Positions 1 to 11,019 of a stretch of 64,000 nucleotides of DNA are shown piece by piece. The DNA lies in NCBI RefSeq assembly GCF_000143415.4, contig NW_003314282.1, forward strand, positions 319,101 to 383,100, given 5' to 3'. Position 1 is the first letter of the stretch; every line of letters starts with the position of its first letter. The position numbers were made by a program, and so were the translations under genes. The notes below the pieces were generated by a model, which was not told where the DNA came from, searched no databases, and saw only the letters and a list, made by a program, of their open reading frames with translations. This DNA is from Selaginella moellendorffii. Lineage: Eukaryota > Streptophyta > Lycopodiopsida > Selaginellales > Selaginellaceae.

Positions 1-450
1 AATTTGCCCGCATTGGGCAATTGCTGCGATCATCGCGTTCGCCGAGTCGACGCTCCGGGCAGGCATCCGCGCGAAGACCTCCCGCGCCTCCCCGATTCGG
101 AGGCGCTGTGCGGCGATGGTGAGCATCGAGTTCCAGGTGATGACGTCGCGGCGGGGGGATTCCACGAACAGGGATCGCGCGTCGAGGAAGCAGCCGTTCT
201 GGGCAAGCGCGGCGATGATGATATTGATGGTGAAGAGGTTGCGGACGCGGAGCTCGCGGAAGGCGGCCATGGCGCTGGCAATGGAGCGGCAGGCGCCATA
301 CATCTGGATGAGGAGATTGGCGACGAAGAGATCGGTGCGCCAGCCAGAGCGGACGATCTGCGCGTGCAATCGCCGGCCGCCCTCCAGATCCCTGCCCGCG
401 ATGCATCGCTGCAGCAGCACGACGTAGCCCGACGCCCCGGGATCGCTCAT
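1..450 (-). CDS. PPR protein, N-terminal part (runs off the window)
   Basis: The minus strand is open from an ATG at 450 down to the window edge. It begins MSDPGASGYVVLLQRCIAGR and continues with PPR units of about 31-35 residues, recognisable by patterns such as DVITWNSMLTIAAQRLRIGEAREVFARMP. PPR proteins of this kind bind organellar RNA in chloroplasts or mitochondria. The closest sequence in the window is the PPR copy at 9570-11019, which carries frameshifts; here the frame is uninterrupted over the visible 150 codons. No clear organelle transit peptide is visible. Whether the whole gene is intact cannot be judged from this window. Confidence 0.75.
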   Translation of the reverse strand, partial: MSDPGASGYVVLLQRCIAGRDLEGGRRLHAQIVRSGWRTDLFVANLLIQMYGACRSIASAMAAFRELRVRNLFTINIIIAALAQNGCFLDARSLFVESPRRDVITWNSMLTIAAQRLRIGEAREVFARMPARSVDSANAMIAAIAQCGQI

Positions 451-506
451 CCTCCTCGTCCCCGTGCATTTCCAAGGAGGAAGAACAAATCTGGATAGGC
501 ATAATC

Positions 507-562
507 TAAACTCTAAAGTAACTTTAAACTCAGCTAGCCCTAAACTCTAAAGTAACTTTAAA
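507..562. repeat. 22-bp direct repeat in intergenic DNA
   Basis: A 22-bp string starting TAAACTCTAAAGTAAC occurs at 507-528 and again at 541-562, upstream of the PPR gene. An ATAAATA stretch follows near 581. No gene is seen between 451 and 700. Confidence 0.6.
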
Positions 563-702
563 ATTAGGGCTCTTGGAAGAATATAAATAAGCATAATCCA
601 CGTCCGCCCTAATTCTTGTATGGCAAGAGAAGCCTTTAGCAGTGGAAAGAGCAGTCCTTGCTCTTTGGTGACTTCTGCAGACTGGAGCTGATGGAGGTCG
701 GA

Positions 703-2030
703 TTAAATCGTGTAGCGCCAGTCGGCCTCCAGGCTTGTCGCGATCCAGCCTTTAAATCGAAACGCTGGCACTTCTTCATTCTTGCAGACGCTCTCCAGAT
801 CGATCAGCACGTACTTCTCTTTTGAGTAGTCATACATGATCTTGTGCACCAAGCCTGGAAGTTTACAAACAAGGATGAGACAGACACTAGAAGAAAAGAA
901 AATTAAGAATGCTTACCAGCTTCGTGCAAAGCTTTCAATCCTCGCAAAACTCCCTACACCATGTCGCACATGTCCTCCTCGTTGTCGGGGTATTTCTTCG
1001 CATAGACCAGTAGAGTTTCCACCTTGTAAACCGCCTTCATCGCCTTGATCACTTCCGTGCTCTTGGTGATCATCGCCAATCTCGCTCTCTTTCTCCTCCT
1101 GCCGCCACTGCCGCTGCTACTGTCTGATGAAGAAGATCGTTCTGATGATTCCGAGATATCAGAACCTACGTGTGCTTCGGGATGGCAGTGAGAGTCACCT
1201 CGCACATGAGTTCTACCTCCTTGGACTCAAGTGTAAGCCCGAACACGCTACTGATCATATGTCCGCCACCTTCTATGGCAGCAATGTAAGCGGCCTCGAG
1301 ACCGGAAAGACAGACCTCGTGCTCGGAAGAATACGCTTCGAAGTGCACGATTCTCTTCACAGCGCCCTTGAGCGTGAGCTTGATTTCCCAGTGACCATGG
1401 AGAACAAACGTATCAAGCGGAGGATCTAGTCAGTACGGAATCGGTGCGAGCTTGTTCATCACTCACGGCCACGCTCGCATCCATTCATAGCAACAAGAAG
1501 TAGAGCTTGAGCGGTACGTGCTTAGTCACATCCAGCACGTCAGTCACTGGCGCGAGGACTCCCTGCGCCAAAAGAACGTTAGAAAACAGAGATTTCTCAG
1601 TGTATCAACGCTTCTTGCTTGCAGCATGAAAAACTGGACGAACTGGCCTGCAGCTGCGTAGCATATCACAATCTTGAGCTTCCGATTCATTGCCGGAGGG
1701 AGTTCCATGATCTTCGCAGCGAGCTCGGCCTTCGCCTTCTCAAAATTGTTGGGATTCTTCCTCTCCTCGCCAAACGCGCTTTGTCCCCGGCCCATGATGA
1801 TATTGCGCGGCCGATTCGACTTGCTGAAGAAATTCCATCATGGAAGTTCCATGATGACTCCTTCGCAATCTTCCCGGTAGCGCTCTTCGATAAGCATCTG
1901 GGACACACAATCTCTCAGCAGGTCCCAGATTCGCTGGAACTGCGTCGGAGTACTCCTCCCCGGCCACCAAGGAACCAAGCAAGTGGAAAACCGCCCAGCC
2001 TCATTCGTGACATCGAAGAACTCATCCATG
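703..2030 (-). pseudogene. Atypical protein-kinase-like gene relic
   Basis: Reading down the minus strand, several open pieces look like one decayed multi-exon gene. The C-terminal part reads LRGLKALHEAG, then after a plausible 61-bp intron (857-917) LVHKIMYDYSKEKYVLIDLE, ending at a stop at 703-705. This resembles subdomains VIb-VII of atypical kinases, with VHK in place of HRD and LIDLE in place of DFG. An in-frame TAG at 954-956 breaks the frame just before the catalytic-loop region. Upstream pieces (1544-1795, 1166-1360, 954-1205) lie in different frames. The FGEERKNPN motif at about 1740-1770 also occurs in decayed segments near 5.3, 13.3 and 19.9 kb, so it belongs to a locally repeated family. 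The kinase assignment is an inference from short motifs. Confidence 0.4.
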
Positions 2031-2428
2031 GAGGAAGGAGGGGGAACACGACGTCGAGACGTCGAAGTCGGATAGAAAAGCTTTCACGTCGTCGTCGGGC
2101 CCAGACGATATACAGCGAGCAGGCTTTCAGGATCTCCTCGGTGCCTGGAAGAGATATCAATGCTCATTCTGATCAAGAAGAAATCACGAGGGGCTGCTGG
2201 CTGCTGGTTGGATGGCCGTCCCCGTTAGCAGGGCAACAAGGCGGGAGGGCTTGTACGGAAGATGTTCCCTCCACCATACAAGGCTGGAGACAAGATCAAG
2301 CTTGTCTGTCCTTTCCTCAACGTAGGGCGGAAGGATGTACACCCAGAGCCCAGGGACGATGGTGGCAGACATGGCAGCGAAGGCTTTCCCAGCTTAATGC
2401 GTACTTGTATCGATGCAGGACAGAAACA

Positions 2429-2700
2429 CCCTCCATCTTCTACTCGACTGCAATATGAGTTGTGGCGAGGCTTGGCTAGGATTGATCTTCAGAAGGCAGT
2501 GGAAGTGAACGCTCCTGCCTAGCCTGGAGAGCTGTTATTGCGTTCTCCCGCAACGAGTTTGGCACCAGCCTTAAGATTGGGAGGTATTTGACAGGCAAGG
2601 AGGGAGCGAGCACCAAGTACGACGGGACCTGCTGCGAGAGGAAGAAAATCAAAGTAGCCGTACATGTGTATTGTGTGACTAATATTGACTTTTAAGAAGG
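2429..2700. repeat. Decayed repeat, paired with 17123-17395
   Basis: The stretch around CGAGGCTTGGCTAGGATTG and the following 250 bp has a close counterpart at 17123-17395, with small indels. No intact reading frame is shared. It marks the left shoulder of array copies A and C; copy B lacks it and instead joins the PPR promoter side near 11080. Confidence 0.7.
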
Positions 2701-3787
2701 TCATGGGCAAACTATTGGCTTAATGTTTAAACTTTAGACTGGTCGTAAATATGAGCAAGGATAATTCAACCATGTCAGAACGCAGGACGTATTCATTCAG
2801 AACTCATGCTTGAGTTAGACAAACCTATGCTCTCAGCTGGACAAGAAACTAAGAAAAGAAAAAAGTGAAGTTGATGTTTTGGAAAGATTCGCGCATTTGG
2901 CTTATTAGATTTCAATAATTTAAAATTTTACAACTGTATTAACGTCTGGATCGTCATGTCCCGGAGTAGATTTCTAGGATCCTAAAAAATTGACCCTATA
3001 GCAGGAGATGTCACGCCTACTGATCAGTACGTAAGCATTTGCCAAAGAAAACTTACAATGTGCTCGCCACAAAGTTCGTGAGTTACAGGAGGAGGAAACG
3101 CTCGACGGTTTTGAGGGCCTCCCTTTGCCTTGTTCCATCAGCACTAGCTCCAAGCCGTTTACAACAAAAACGCCCAGTAACATTCTTTAAAGTTCTATTC
3201 TCGAAGTTCTGTTCCTTTTCAAAGTAAATTTAGATATTACCTTGTCTGAGAGACCTTGTTGCTCTACAATATTATTGCGACAGTGTTCCTGTGGTCGTTT
3301 GCATCAAAGCGACAGGATCGGAAAATCCAGCACCAGATGGAGAGCCAAATGGCACTCGGCTTAGAGCTGATTGAGCGTGTCCCTGGCTAACTTGTGGTAA
3401 CCTTGAGCGCGAAGAACCTACAGAGACCAACGAGACAATGATCTACACATGGCAAACTGTCCTGTTTCGTTTTATTAATATATCACAAAGAATACTTGAT
3501 GGGCACCACAAGACTATAAACAGTATATAGATAGATAGATAAACTTATCATCACCTTTCAATGTTCCAGTGGAAGGCAAAACATTGCTACATTGACAAAA
3601 GTACTTGGAATCCAAAGCATCTAGCTTTTAGATATTTATTACTTTATTGTAGTTTGTCGTTCCAGGCTGATTGTCTCTTTTCAGAAATTGAGATTAACAC
3701 ATGTAAACACAATAGATCATTATTATCTAGGAAGATGTTTTAGCTTGAAGAAAAGGGCATCTTGGCTCGATTGACACAGCCTGGATA

Positions 3788-4825
3788 TTAGAAACAAAAG
3801 ATGTTATCTGCAGCCTCCACAGCCTTCTTTTTGGCATCTGGGTTCATCTTGTCAATGACCTCCTTGCATGGCTTAAACTTACGGAATGTGAACTCTGCAA
3901 ATAGAACAAAATGACCGTGCAATTTTCAGTGGTTTACATTAGACACCTCACCTCCAGTGATGCCATTGGAATCCTCCTGATGGTACAGAATACGGTTGCT
4001 ATCGGACCAAGCAAAGAGTTTGATGCGGTACACCTGTACTGAAAAACATGAGCTGTGACTGAAATACAAAGGGCAGCCTGGGCAAGGCTGAAGAAATACA
4101 AACCTTGAAGTACGGGTTTTGCATATCAGGGTACATTAAGACCCTGATGTCAATTATGGTCTTCTCGTGGTGCTCATTCTTGGCTAAGAAGGTTTTAAAG
4201 CTGTTAATGGTCGCCCCTGACTGAGCAACAATGCGCCCAAGAACTTCAATGTCGATCTTGGTTGATTTCAGGACGTCCTCATCTGCAATGAGATTCACAA
4301 ACCAGGTCTGAACCTGTGACGAGAGAAGGCCGCAACGGTTAATAGAGCTCTTATATAATACATAACTTCTATTACCGCTTTCACAATAGCTGCATCCGGT
4401 GACCCGTCAAACTTGAAATCGTCAGAGCTTTTGTTGATAAACTTGTCAGCTCTGCTAATCCCATCGCCCATTGGCTCAACCAGGGGATTTTGCATGAACA
4501 TGGAGTTGACCTTCTCCCAAGTTCGCTCTTTCGGTGGCACTTTGGCAAGAAGGGTTGTGGTTCCCGAGATGCAAACTTTGAGAACCTCATCCATCTTCTT
4601 CACTGTTTCTGCATTCAATCCCCCAAACGATGGTGTCAGGTTGGTTTGGAGGTAGTCCTCAGCACTCTTGGAACGCACATCAATCTGGAGCATTCCACAA
4701 GGAGTTAAGCACTGCTTTGGGCAATACAGGTTCCACTTTACCTTGCTGAAATCAAAATTCGCCACAATGTCACCAATCTCCTTCAATGAACCGAAGGCTC
4801 CCAGCATTGTCGCCATGGTTGCCAT
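3788..4825 (-). CDS. Uncharacterised 4-exon gene, copy A (intact)
   Basis: Exons are 4376-4825, 4104-4313, 3952-4033 and 3788-3894. Introns of 62, 70 and 57 bp all have GT-AG ends, and the spliced frame is 849 nt (282 residues). The protein starts MATMATMLGAFGSLKEIGDI and ends AADNIFCF. I do not recognise the family. No signal peptide, membrane helix or catalytic motif is evident; it is a mixed-charge, probably soluble protein with several cysteines (CPKQCLTPCG near residues 35-44). Two relatives lie in the window, one intact (11892-12918) and one frameshifted (18532-19553). All three share a TATA-like TTATAAAAA about 55 bp upstream of the start codon. Confidence 0.8.
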
Positions 4826-4877
4826 TGCAATTCACCTTCAGAAGAAGTATGTACACCAGAAGAGGTATGTACACTCA

Positions 4878-4887
4878 ATTTTTATAA
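4878..4887 (-). promoter_or_regulatory. TATA-like box of 4-exon gene copy A
   Basis: On the minus strand the sequence reads ATTATAAAAA, 53-62 bp upstream of the ATG. It is conserved at 12971-12980 and about 19601-19610 upstream of the other two copies, although the DNA between box and ATG differs by indels. Confidence 0.55.
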
Positions 4888-5231
4888 TGGGGTAAATGAG
4901 TTAGTTTAGTGCAGAAAAGATGTTTATACCAAAATGAAGTATAGCTTGACTCATTGCAGCACGTGCTGCATGACTTTGTCATACATATACCTCCAAAAAC
5001 ATGCAGGTATACCCGGTTAAAAAACAAAAGGTGATTTGGATTGAGCGTTTTTTCGCAATGGATCGCGATCGCGAGCGTGAGCGATGCGATCCTATTAACA
5101 CACCTCCTTCTTAAATGCTACCTAGGAAAAGAGTACGACTTGTTTAGTGCAGAAAAAGAGTTCGGTGCAGGAAACGCATCTACACCAAACGCGTTTGGTG
5201 CAAAACGCCAAGCCTCCTTCGTTGCAGTAGT

Positions 5232-5760
5232 CTAGCTTGACCCAACGCCAAAAATCAGGTATTGTTTCATATTCTTTATGCATATGCTTTTAGGGCATGA
5301 TAAACTGCAGCATTTAACTTGTTTGGATTCTTCCTCTCCTCGCCAAATGCGTAGACGGCTTTGCCCCAGCCGGTCGCTGGAACCACATCGCGTCGCAAAG
5401 GAACCAGCGCTTGTGGAAAACCACAGGTCCACTAAGTCAAGTTTCACAGCATCGTCTCGGAGAGTGGTGAAATGAAATGGGCCGTGATGAAATCACACAC
5501 TCGTTTCATGCGCTGGTCTGGGGCCTTTTGCAAGAGTAGCAAAAGCTTGATTGGGCATGTCTGAGATTGGGAGCCCGACTTATATCCATCCAAGGCAGGC
5601 GTGAGATGCTTCGGGTGCCTGAGACTAGGGAGGCGTTGCGGGCATCTGCAGAGTACGAAGGGACGACGCTGGTGTAGCAGTGCTTGGTTCTGAGGGTGCC
5701 TAACAAATCAACGTAGCCGTACATGTATAGATTAATTGCTGAGTTCAAGTATGAAAATCA
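5232..5760 (-). pseudogene. Decayed segment related to the kinase-like family
   Basis: The minus strand carries short open pieces in different frames (5232-5447, 5506-5748). The 5232-5470 part shares a GGCGAGGAGAGGAAGAATCC string with the relic near 1760. Related segments occur at 13162-13690 and 19764-20090, each with its own indels. No copy has a usable frame. A real gene function cannot be assigned. Confidence 0.4.
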
Positions 5761-5889
5761 ATGAAAAGCTAACATTTTCAATGACAGAAGACTATGTTGA
5801 CTAAATATTGACTTTTAGCGAAGTTCTACGGTCAAACTATTAGACTCACGCTTCTGAATTGTACAGTTCAAGAAGAAATCCTACCTTTG

Positions 5890-7795
5890 TCTGACAACGA
5901 AGAAACGATCAGCTTTGCAAGATGGCACGGCCCAAGGTGGATGCCAGTGCCAATCTCAGGCGATCCACAGCGCCAGGCTCTGCGGTGCTTAGGATGTCGT
6001 TCTCTAGCCGGTTTAGACATCAAGAAGAAAGAAATCAAAGACATACCTGCCAGGTTAAGCTGTGTGAAGACAGTACTTGAGAATAAACCAAACGATGGAG
6101 TTCTGTCAAGGTCTTCTTCAAGAAGAGATCGAACGTCCTCCCCTTTTGCTATCAGGAGATCATCAACATGCGCCATCATCCTGATAGAAAATTTATATAA
6201 ATATTCGACATGAGAAGTTCTTACCACTGTGACGGGGAAGAGCATTTACCTCGGTGTCGTTGCTGATAATTGCAGATAAAAGTTCTTGAAGGTCTTCATC
6301 CCCAGAACTTTTCAATCCTTTGCACTTGGAAGCTATGCTACGCATTCCATCTAAGACCTGCACCCGATAATTGCAAGTGAACTTAGCACACTACACAGTT
6401 CATACATACCAAAGAAAAAGGTATCAGATGTAGGAAATGCGCCACCAGCAGCTCCATCCAGTGAAACGTAGAGAGCTGTAGAACATCAACGTTTCCCAAT
6501 AGCACCTGTATTAGCTTCTTAAGACCAAGAAGCGTCCCACGGTGGTTGCATTCCGCCCAAAACACACTATTTTCAAGCTTGGAAACCTGACTTCGCCAAT
6601 TTTTCCCTCGGCCTGCATGTAATCAAATCTGAGAAACTTGCTGCAACCAAATCAAACCTTAGAAAAGTCAGGCTTAAAACCTATAGCAACACCAGGACTT
6701 CCATCAGGGAGCCTCGGGCGCAGCCGCGGCATTTGCATAATGAGCAGTGTAACTGCTTCTACGAGGCCATTTTCAGTCTGCCAAGACATAAAAAAGCATC
6801 CGGAAGTTAACGCAAGTCAACAGAACAGCATGGAGAAAGAAACCTGCCGGTCATCAAGCTGATCCAATCGATACGATCCATGCATCCGCAAGAACGCTAT
6901 CTGGAAGATTAAGATTACCAATGGAACTTACACGGACACTTTTACAACTTCCAACAACGTCAAGCCATCCGACTGACAACGCCGAAGCCATTGCATCCCA
7001 GAAAGCTACATCGTCTTCGGGAAACTGCAAGTGCACGTTAAAAAATGATACACAAAGAGAAAACAAAAAGCTGCAAGACTTCGAACTTACTTGAATCTCG
7101 GAAAGCTTCCGCTGGAACGACACCACCTTGGAATGTACAGTGTCTTCATCACTGAAGAGGACTTCGTCATGCTCCTGCAAAGCTCACAGGCAAATCAATC
7201 ATAAGTCAAGAAAAAACTCACTGCTTCTTACCGCTAGCCAGTCTACAAGACACTCCGGAAGCCACCATGTCGCGCTTCTGTCCACATAGAAAACTTCTAT
7301 GAGCTCCCACACAGCCTTAAGCATCGAGGTCTTCTCCTCCTGCAAGAAAAAAACAAAAAAAATCTTTCACATCATTCGCTCACGCATGATACAATGGCTA
7401 ACCTTGCCTTGCGTGGGCTGGTCGAGAACGCTGTGAATGCTCTTGCTATACTCTAATACATGCTCCCACCTGCGATCACACCTAGCGTTTCTAGAGTAAA
7501 AAGAGAAGAATTTTTCATACCATGGGTTGTAGCCCAATTGCCGGTGGTTCTGGAGAAGAGCAAAAGCCGGGAGAGAATCATGCCGCCTCTCGGCATCCCA
7601 TCCTTCTCCCAGATGAATCTCCGTGACTCTTCCACCGCCTCCCACAGCATTCTCGATGTAGGAGAGCTGGAGCTGGTTCCCATTGCTCCACGACACCCAC
7701 GCTATAGATTACCGCGGCCGAGGAGCTGAGGATCCATCGCCACCGGCATTACGCTCCCCGTTCTCCAGCTCCTCGAGACGCCGGATCCCCGGCAT
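5890..7795 (-). pseudogene. NUP85: NUP85 copy A, internally deleted
   Basis: This is a second copy of the nuclear pore gene at 20921-23951. It keeps recognisable exons such as VFWAECNHRGTLLGLKKLIQ and the exon containing WDAMASALSVGWLDVV. Near 6009-6011 the C-terminal exon is joined directly to sequence that lies about 1 kb further on in copy C, so several C-terminal exons are gone. Further deletions lie near 6225 and in the first exon near 7700. The start region at 7793-7795 is fused at about 7800-7812 to LMBR1-like coding sequence, removing the promoter. It cannot encode a normal Nup85. Confidence 0.85.
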
Positions 7796-7809
7796 CACGC
7801 GCTCCAGAA

Positions 7810-9569
7810 TCAGGCCTATCTTCCCAAGATCATCGTCGTGATTGGGCTCAGCATTGCCCAACTCTCGATCCTGATGCTCCCGGCGGACGTCGCGAATCGC
7901 CATTCCTGCGAGAAGAATCTCTACGTCGGGGCGTGTAAGCTCACTCTCCCGATGAAGCAGCTGTGGTGGGCGGTTTACATCATCGACACTGTGCTCGTCA
8001 TTCCTTTCGCGATCTTCTTCTACGAGAGCGACCAGGAGAAGTAATCTTCCATCTTTTTGTTCTTGTTCTTAGAACACTCGATCGACCGAGCTCCTCCTAG
8101 AGTTTCTTAAGTTCTTTCTATTCCTCCATGATCTCAAAAGCTTTCTTTGTTCGTGGTGATTTCCAGGACTGTGACACAAAGGGTAAAGAACGCTCTCTTG
8201 TGGGTGGTGATACTCCTCACAGTCCTCTGCCTCCTCTTGGGAATTCTCTATGGTAAGAAGCTGTTTTCCATCTTTTGTTCTTAAACCCTTTTTCTACGTG
8301 ATTGCTTGAAGCTGTTATCGGCTATGCTGATTTCACCGTGAGACGTCTTTCATCCACGACGTTGGCGTTCACCAATGATTTTAGCTCGCTCAATGCAAAG
8401 GTTCCGTGCTTGTTTTCGGCTAGTTTCTCATTGTCTTCTAATGTTACTCTCATGGTAAGCCTTTTCTTCTACATTTTCCCTTTCTTCATTCATGTGGCAA
8501 TATTGTGTGACAGTGTGCAGCTTATACGTCTGGATCTCTGGTTAAAACTACGTGGTCTGTGCGTGCGCCCTTCCCGACTTACGTGATCGCATTAAACACA
8601 ATAATAGGATCAATACTCTTCACAGTAATGTCGTTTTATGTGTTGTTTTCTAGAAGATCTGATTTCCTTCCTGCAGATGTTTGGAGGTGTTGGAATGGCA
8701 ACATTACCAGTGAGCCTCATATTTGCGTTCAAGAATAGGCCCAAGTGTGTTATTACTCGTGCTCAATACGTAAAGGTGTGTGTGTGATTTGTTCTCGTTT
8801 CTTGCAACTAATATCTTCAAGGTGATGGCTTTACAGGAGGCGACTGATCTAGCCAAGCGCTCTAACGAGCTAAAAACGGCGACTTTGGGCCTCCAACGCG
8901 AAGAGAGAGGTGAGAAGAAAGGACGGATGTTTCGAAAAAATGTGAAGAAAGTCCAGTGTAGCTCGATTCAGGAGCTTTTCTTTTTGGAAGATGATGTTGA
9001 AGCTTTGAACGAGGCATTCCCACAGGGACAGAAGGTACCGTTCTAGTTTACCATTAAGTTTTTGTGCTGATTCTACTGCTGGTTTTCTCTCAGGCAGACA
9101 CGTCCTGGGCTCTTCTAGCTAGCCAAGCTTGTTTTTGGCATTGTCGGGTAAGAAAGTCCTTCAAGTCTTAAGAAAAAGATTCAGTCTTATTATTTCTCTT
9201 GTTGCAGTTTGGCTTTGTCTATAATTTGGCTTCTCCACATCATTGTTTTCATGCTTGTCAATCCTCCAGCTTTTCCGTTTCTGAATCAAGTCTTTATTCA
9301 GCTTGACAGTGCCGGGGGTACTTTCTGTCAATGCGATCTCTAGACCTGAATAGTTTCCTTCCTTTCAGGCTTGCTAGGAACCACTGCGTTTGCAATCTTT
9401 TGCTACTATCTCGTCATGTCTGGCATATCTGGAGAGATGCATCTGGGAATGAGGCTTTTGTTTCTTTCCATTCATCCAATGAAGTAAGCACTTTTTTTTA
9501 TATGCATTTTCTAGAATGTAATGGTTTTTATTATGAAACTATAGGTACCAAGGCACGCTCATGAACTCG
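7810..9569 (+). pseudogene. LMBR1-like gene copy A, truncated at both ends
   Basis: It begins in the middle of exon 1 ([20 protein letters not shown]) without the start codon, and ends at 9569 inside exon 11, where PPR sequence begins. A 9-bp deletion turns VLVYLVIPF into VLVIPF. The intron between exons 6 and 7 has lost its donor by deletion, but the join (near 8953) stays in frame. Intron 4 and other introns are kept. Compared with the intact copy at 24087-26572 it lacks the first transmembrane helix and the last three exons. Confidence 0.85.
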
Positions 9570-11019
9570 ATCCAATGTGGCACGAGAATGTGATCGCGTC
9601 GGGCGCGCAACCGTCGAGCGCCATGGATTCCAGCAGCTGGAGCGCCGATCGGCCGTGCCGGCCTTGGCCGTGGCCGTGATGGCGATATTCCAAGAAACCG
9701 TGCTCTGTCGATCATCCCCTGGAAGATCTCGCACGCGTCGTCCAGCCGCCCCGATCGGCTGAAGAGATGGACGAGGGAATTCCCCACCGCGCCCTCGTGG
9801 TAGAGGCGCTGTGGCGGATATCGGGTAGGATGTGGTGCGCCAGCGATGGATCTTGGATCGCCGTGGCCGCGAAAAGCACGCTCATGATCGTCTCAAGATC
9901 CATGATCCGGAAGAGCTGGATCGCGTCGGCGCCGGCGCCGTGCTGCGCGTAAGGCCGTGATCATCGTCGTCCACGACACGATGTTTGGCTCCGGCATGGC
10001 GTCGAGGATCGATCGCGCCTCGCGGAGCTGCCGCGTGCATCACCGCCGCCCAGGTCACCACGTTCTTGTCCAGGGTTTGATCGAAGAGCTCCCTCGCGCG
10101 ATCCACCAGTCCCGCCTGTGCGTAGGCCGAGATGATCGTGTTCCAGGACGAGAGATTCCTCGGCGCCGTCATCGAATTGAATGCCTGCCGCGCCTCCTCG
10201 ATTCGGCCATTCTCGGCGAGCGCCTGGATCATCACGTTCCAGGCAACGGTGTTCCAGTGCTTCATCCGCGAGAAGAGCTCCCTCGCCTGGTTGATCTTCC
10301 CCACGGATCCATAGCCCGTGATCATGGACGTGATGGACATGAGATCCGGATGATCCAGCGCGAGGAATAGCTCCTCGGCGTTGCGCATCAGCGCTCGGCG
10401 TAGCCCTGGATCATGCTCAACCACACGACACAATCCCAGTGCGGCATAGCATCGAAGACCGACCGCGCGAGATCGACCTCGCTGGAGGAGACGCTGGCGT
10501 GGAGGAGATTTTTCCAGCTCGAGACGTCCCTCTCGGCTATGGCGTCGCGGAAGAACTCCTGGGCTTCGCCAATTTGCCCGCATTGGGCAAATGCTGCGAT
10601 CATCGCGTTTGCAGAGACGACGCTCCGGGCAGGCATCCGCGCGAAGACCTCCCGCGCCTCGCCGATCCGGAGGCGGTGCGCGGCGATAGTGAGCATCGAG
10701 TTCCAGGTGACGACGTCTCGGCGGGGGAATTCCACGAACAGGGATCGCGCGTCGCGGAAGCAGCCGTTCTGGGCAAGCGCGGCGATGGTGATGTTGATGG
10801 TGAAGAGGTTGCGGACGCGGAGCTCGCGGAAGACGACCATGCGCTGGCGATGGAGCGGCAGGCGCCATACATCTGGATGAGGAGATTGGCGACGAAGAGA
10901 TCGGTGTGCCAGCCCGAGCGGACGATCTGCGCGTGCAACCGCCGGCCGCCCTCTAGATCCCTGCCCGCGATGCATCGCCGCAGCAGCACGACGTAGCCCG
11001 ACGCCCCGGGATCGCTCAT
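9570..11019 (-). pseudogene. PPR gene with several frameshifts
   Basis: The minus strand starts with ATG at 11019 (MSDPGASGYVVLLRRCIAGR) and matches the PPR start at 1-450. A single-base loss near 10840 (CCATGCGC against CCATGGCGC in the other copy) shifts the frame. Further shifts lie near 10392, 10045 and about 9915. Between them the PPR units are clear, for example NTVAWNVMIQALAENGRIEE and NIVSWTTMITA. The 3' end abuts cut LMBR1 sequence at 9569. Either it is a dead gene or the assembly is poor here; four separate shifts favour decay. Confidence 0.8.

Larger units (their letters stand above)
2697..9569. repeat. Segmental array copy A
   Basis: From the sequence AAGAAGGTCATGG near 2697 to the cut LMBR1 exon at 9569, this block parallels 17396-26070 (copy C) and partly 11086-14375 (copy B). 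It holds the 4-exon unknown gene, a deleted NUP85 and a deleted LMBR1-like gene. The 2700-3780 part is non-coding 3' flank, with a short minus-strand ORF (2974-3183) whose counterparts are at 11329-11598 and 17667-17849; these differ in length and are probably not genes. A GATA microsatellite lies near 3527-3545. Confidence 0.85.

Noticed and set aside
1619-2458. 279-codon plus-strand ORF
   Set aside because: It lies opposite the kinase-like relic, has no recognisable domain and crosses repeat boundaries shared with 17123-17395.
9882-10868. 328-codon minus ORF as a single protein
   Set aside because: Its first half is Arg/Pro/His-rich out-of-frame text; only the second half is in the PPR frame, because of a frameshift near 10392.
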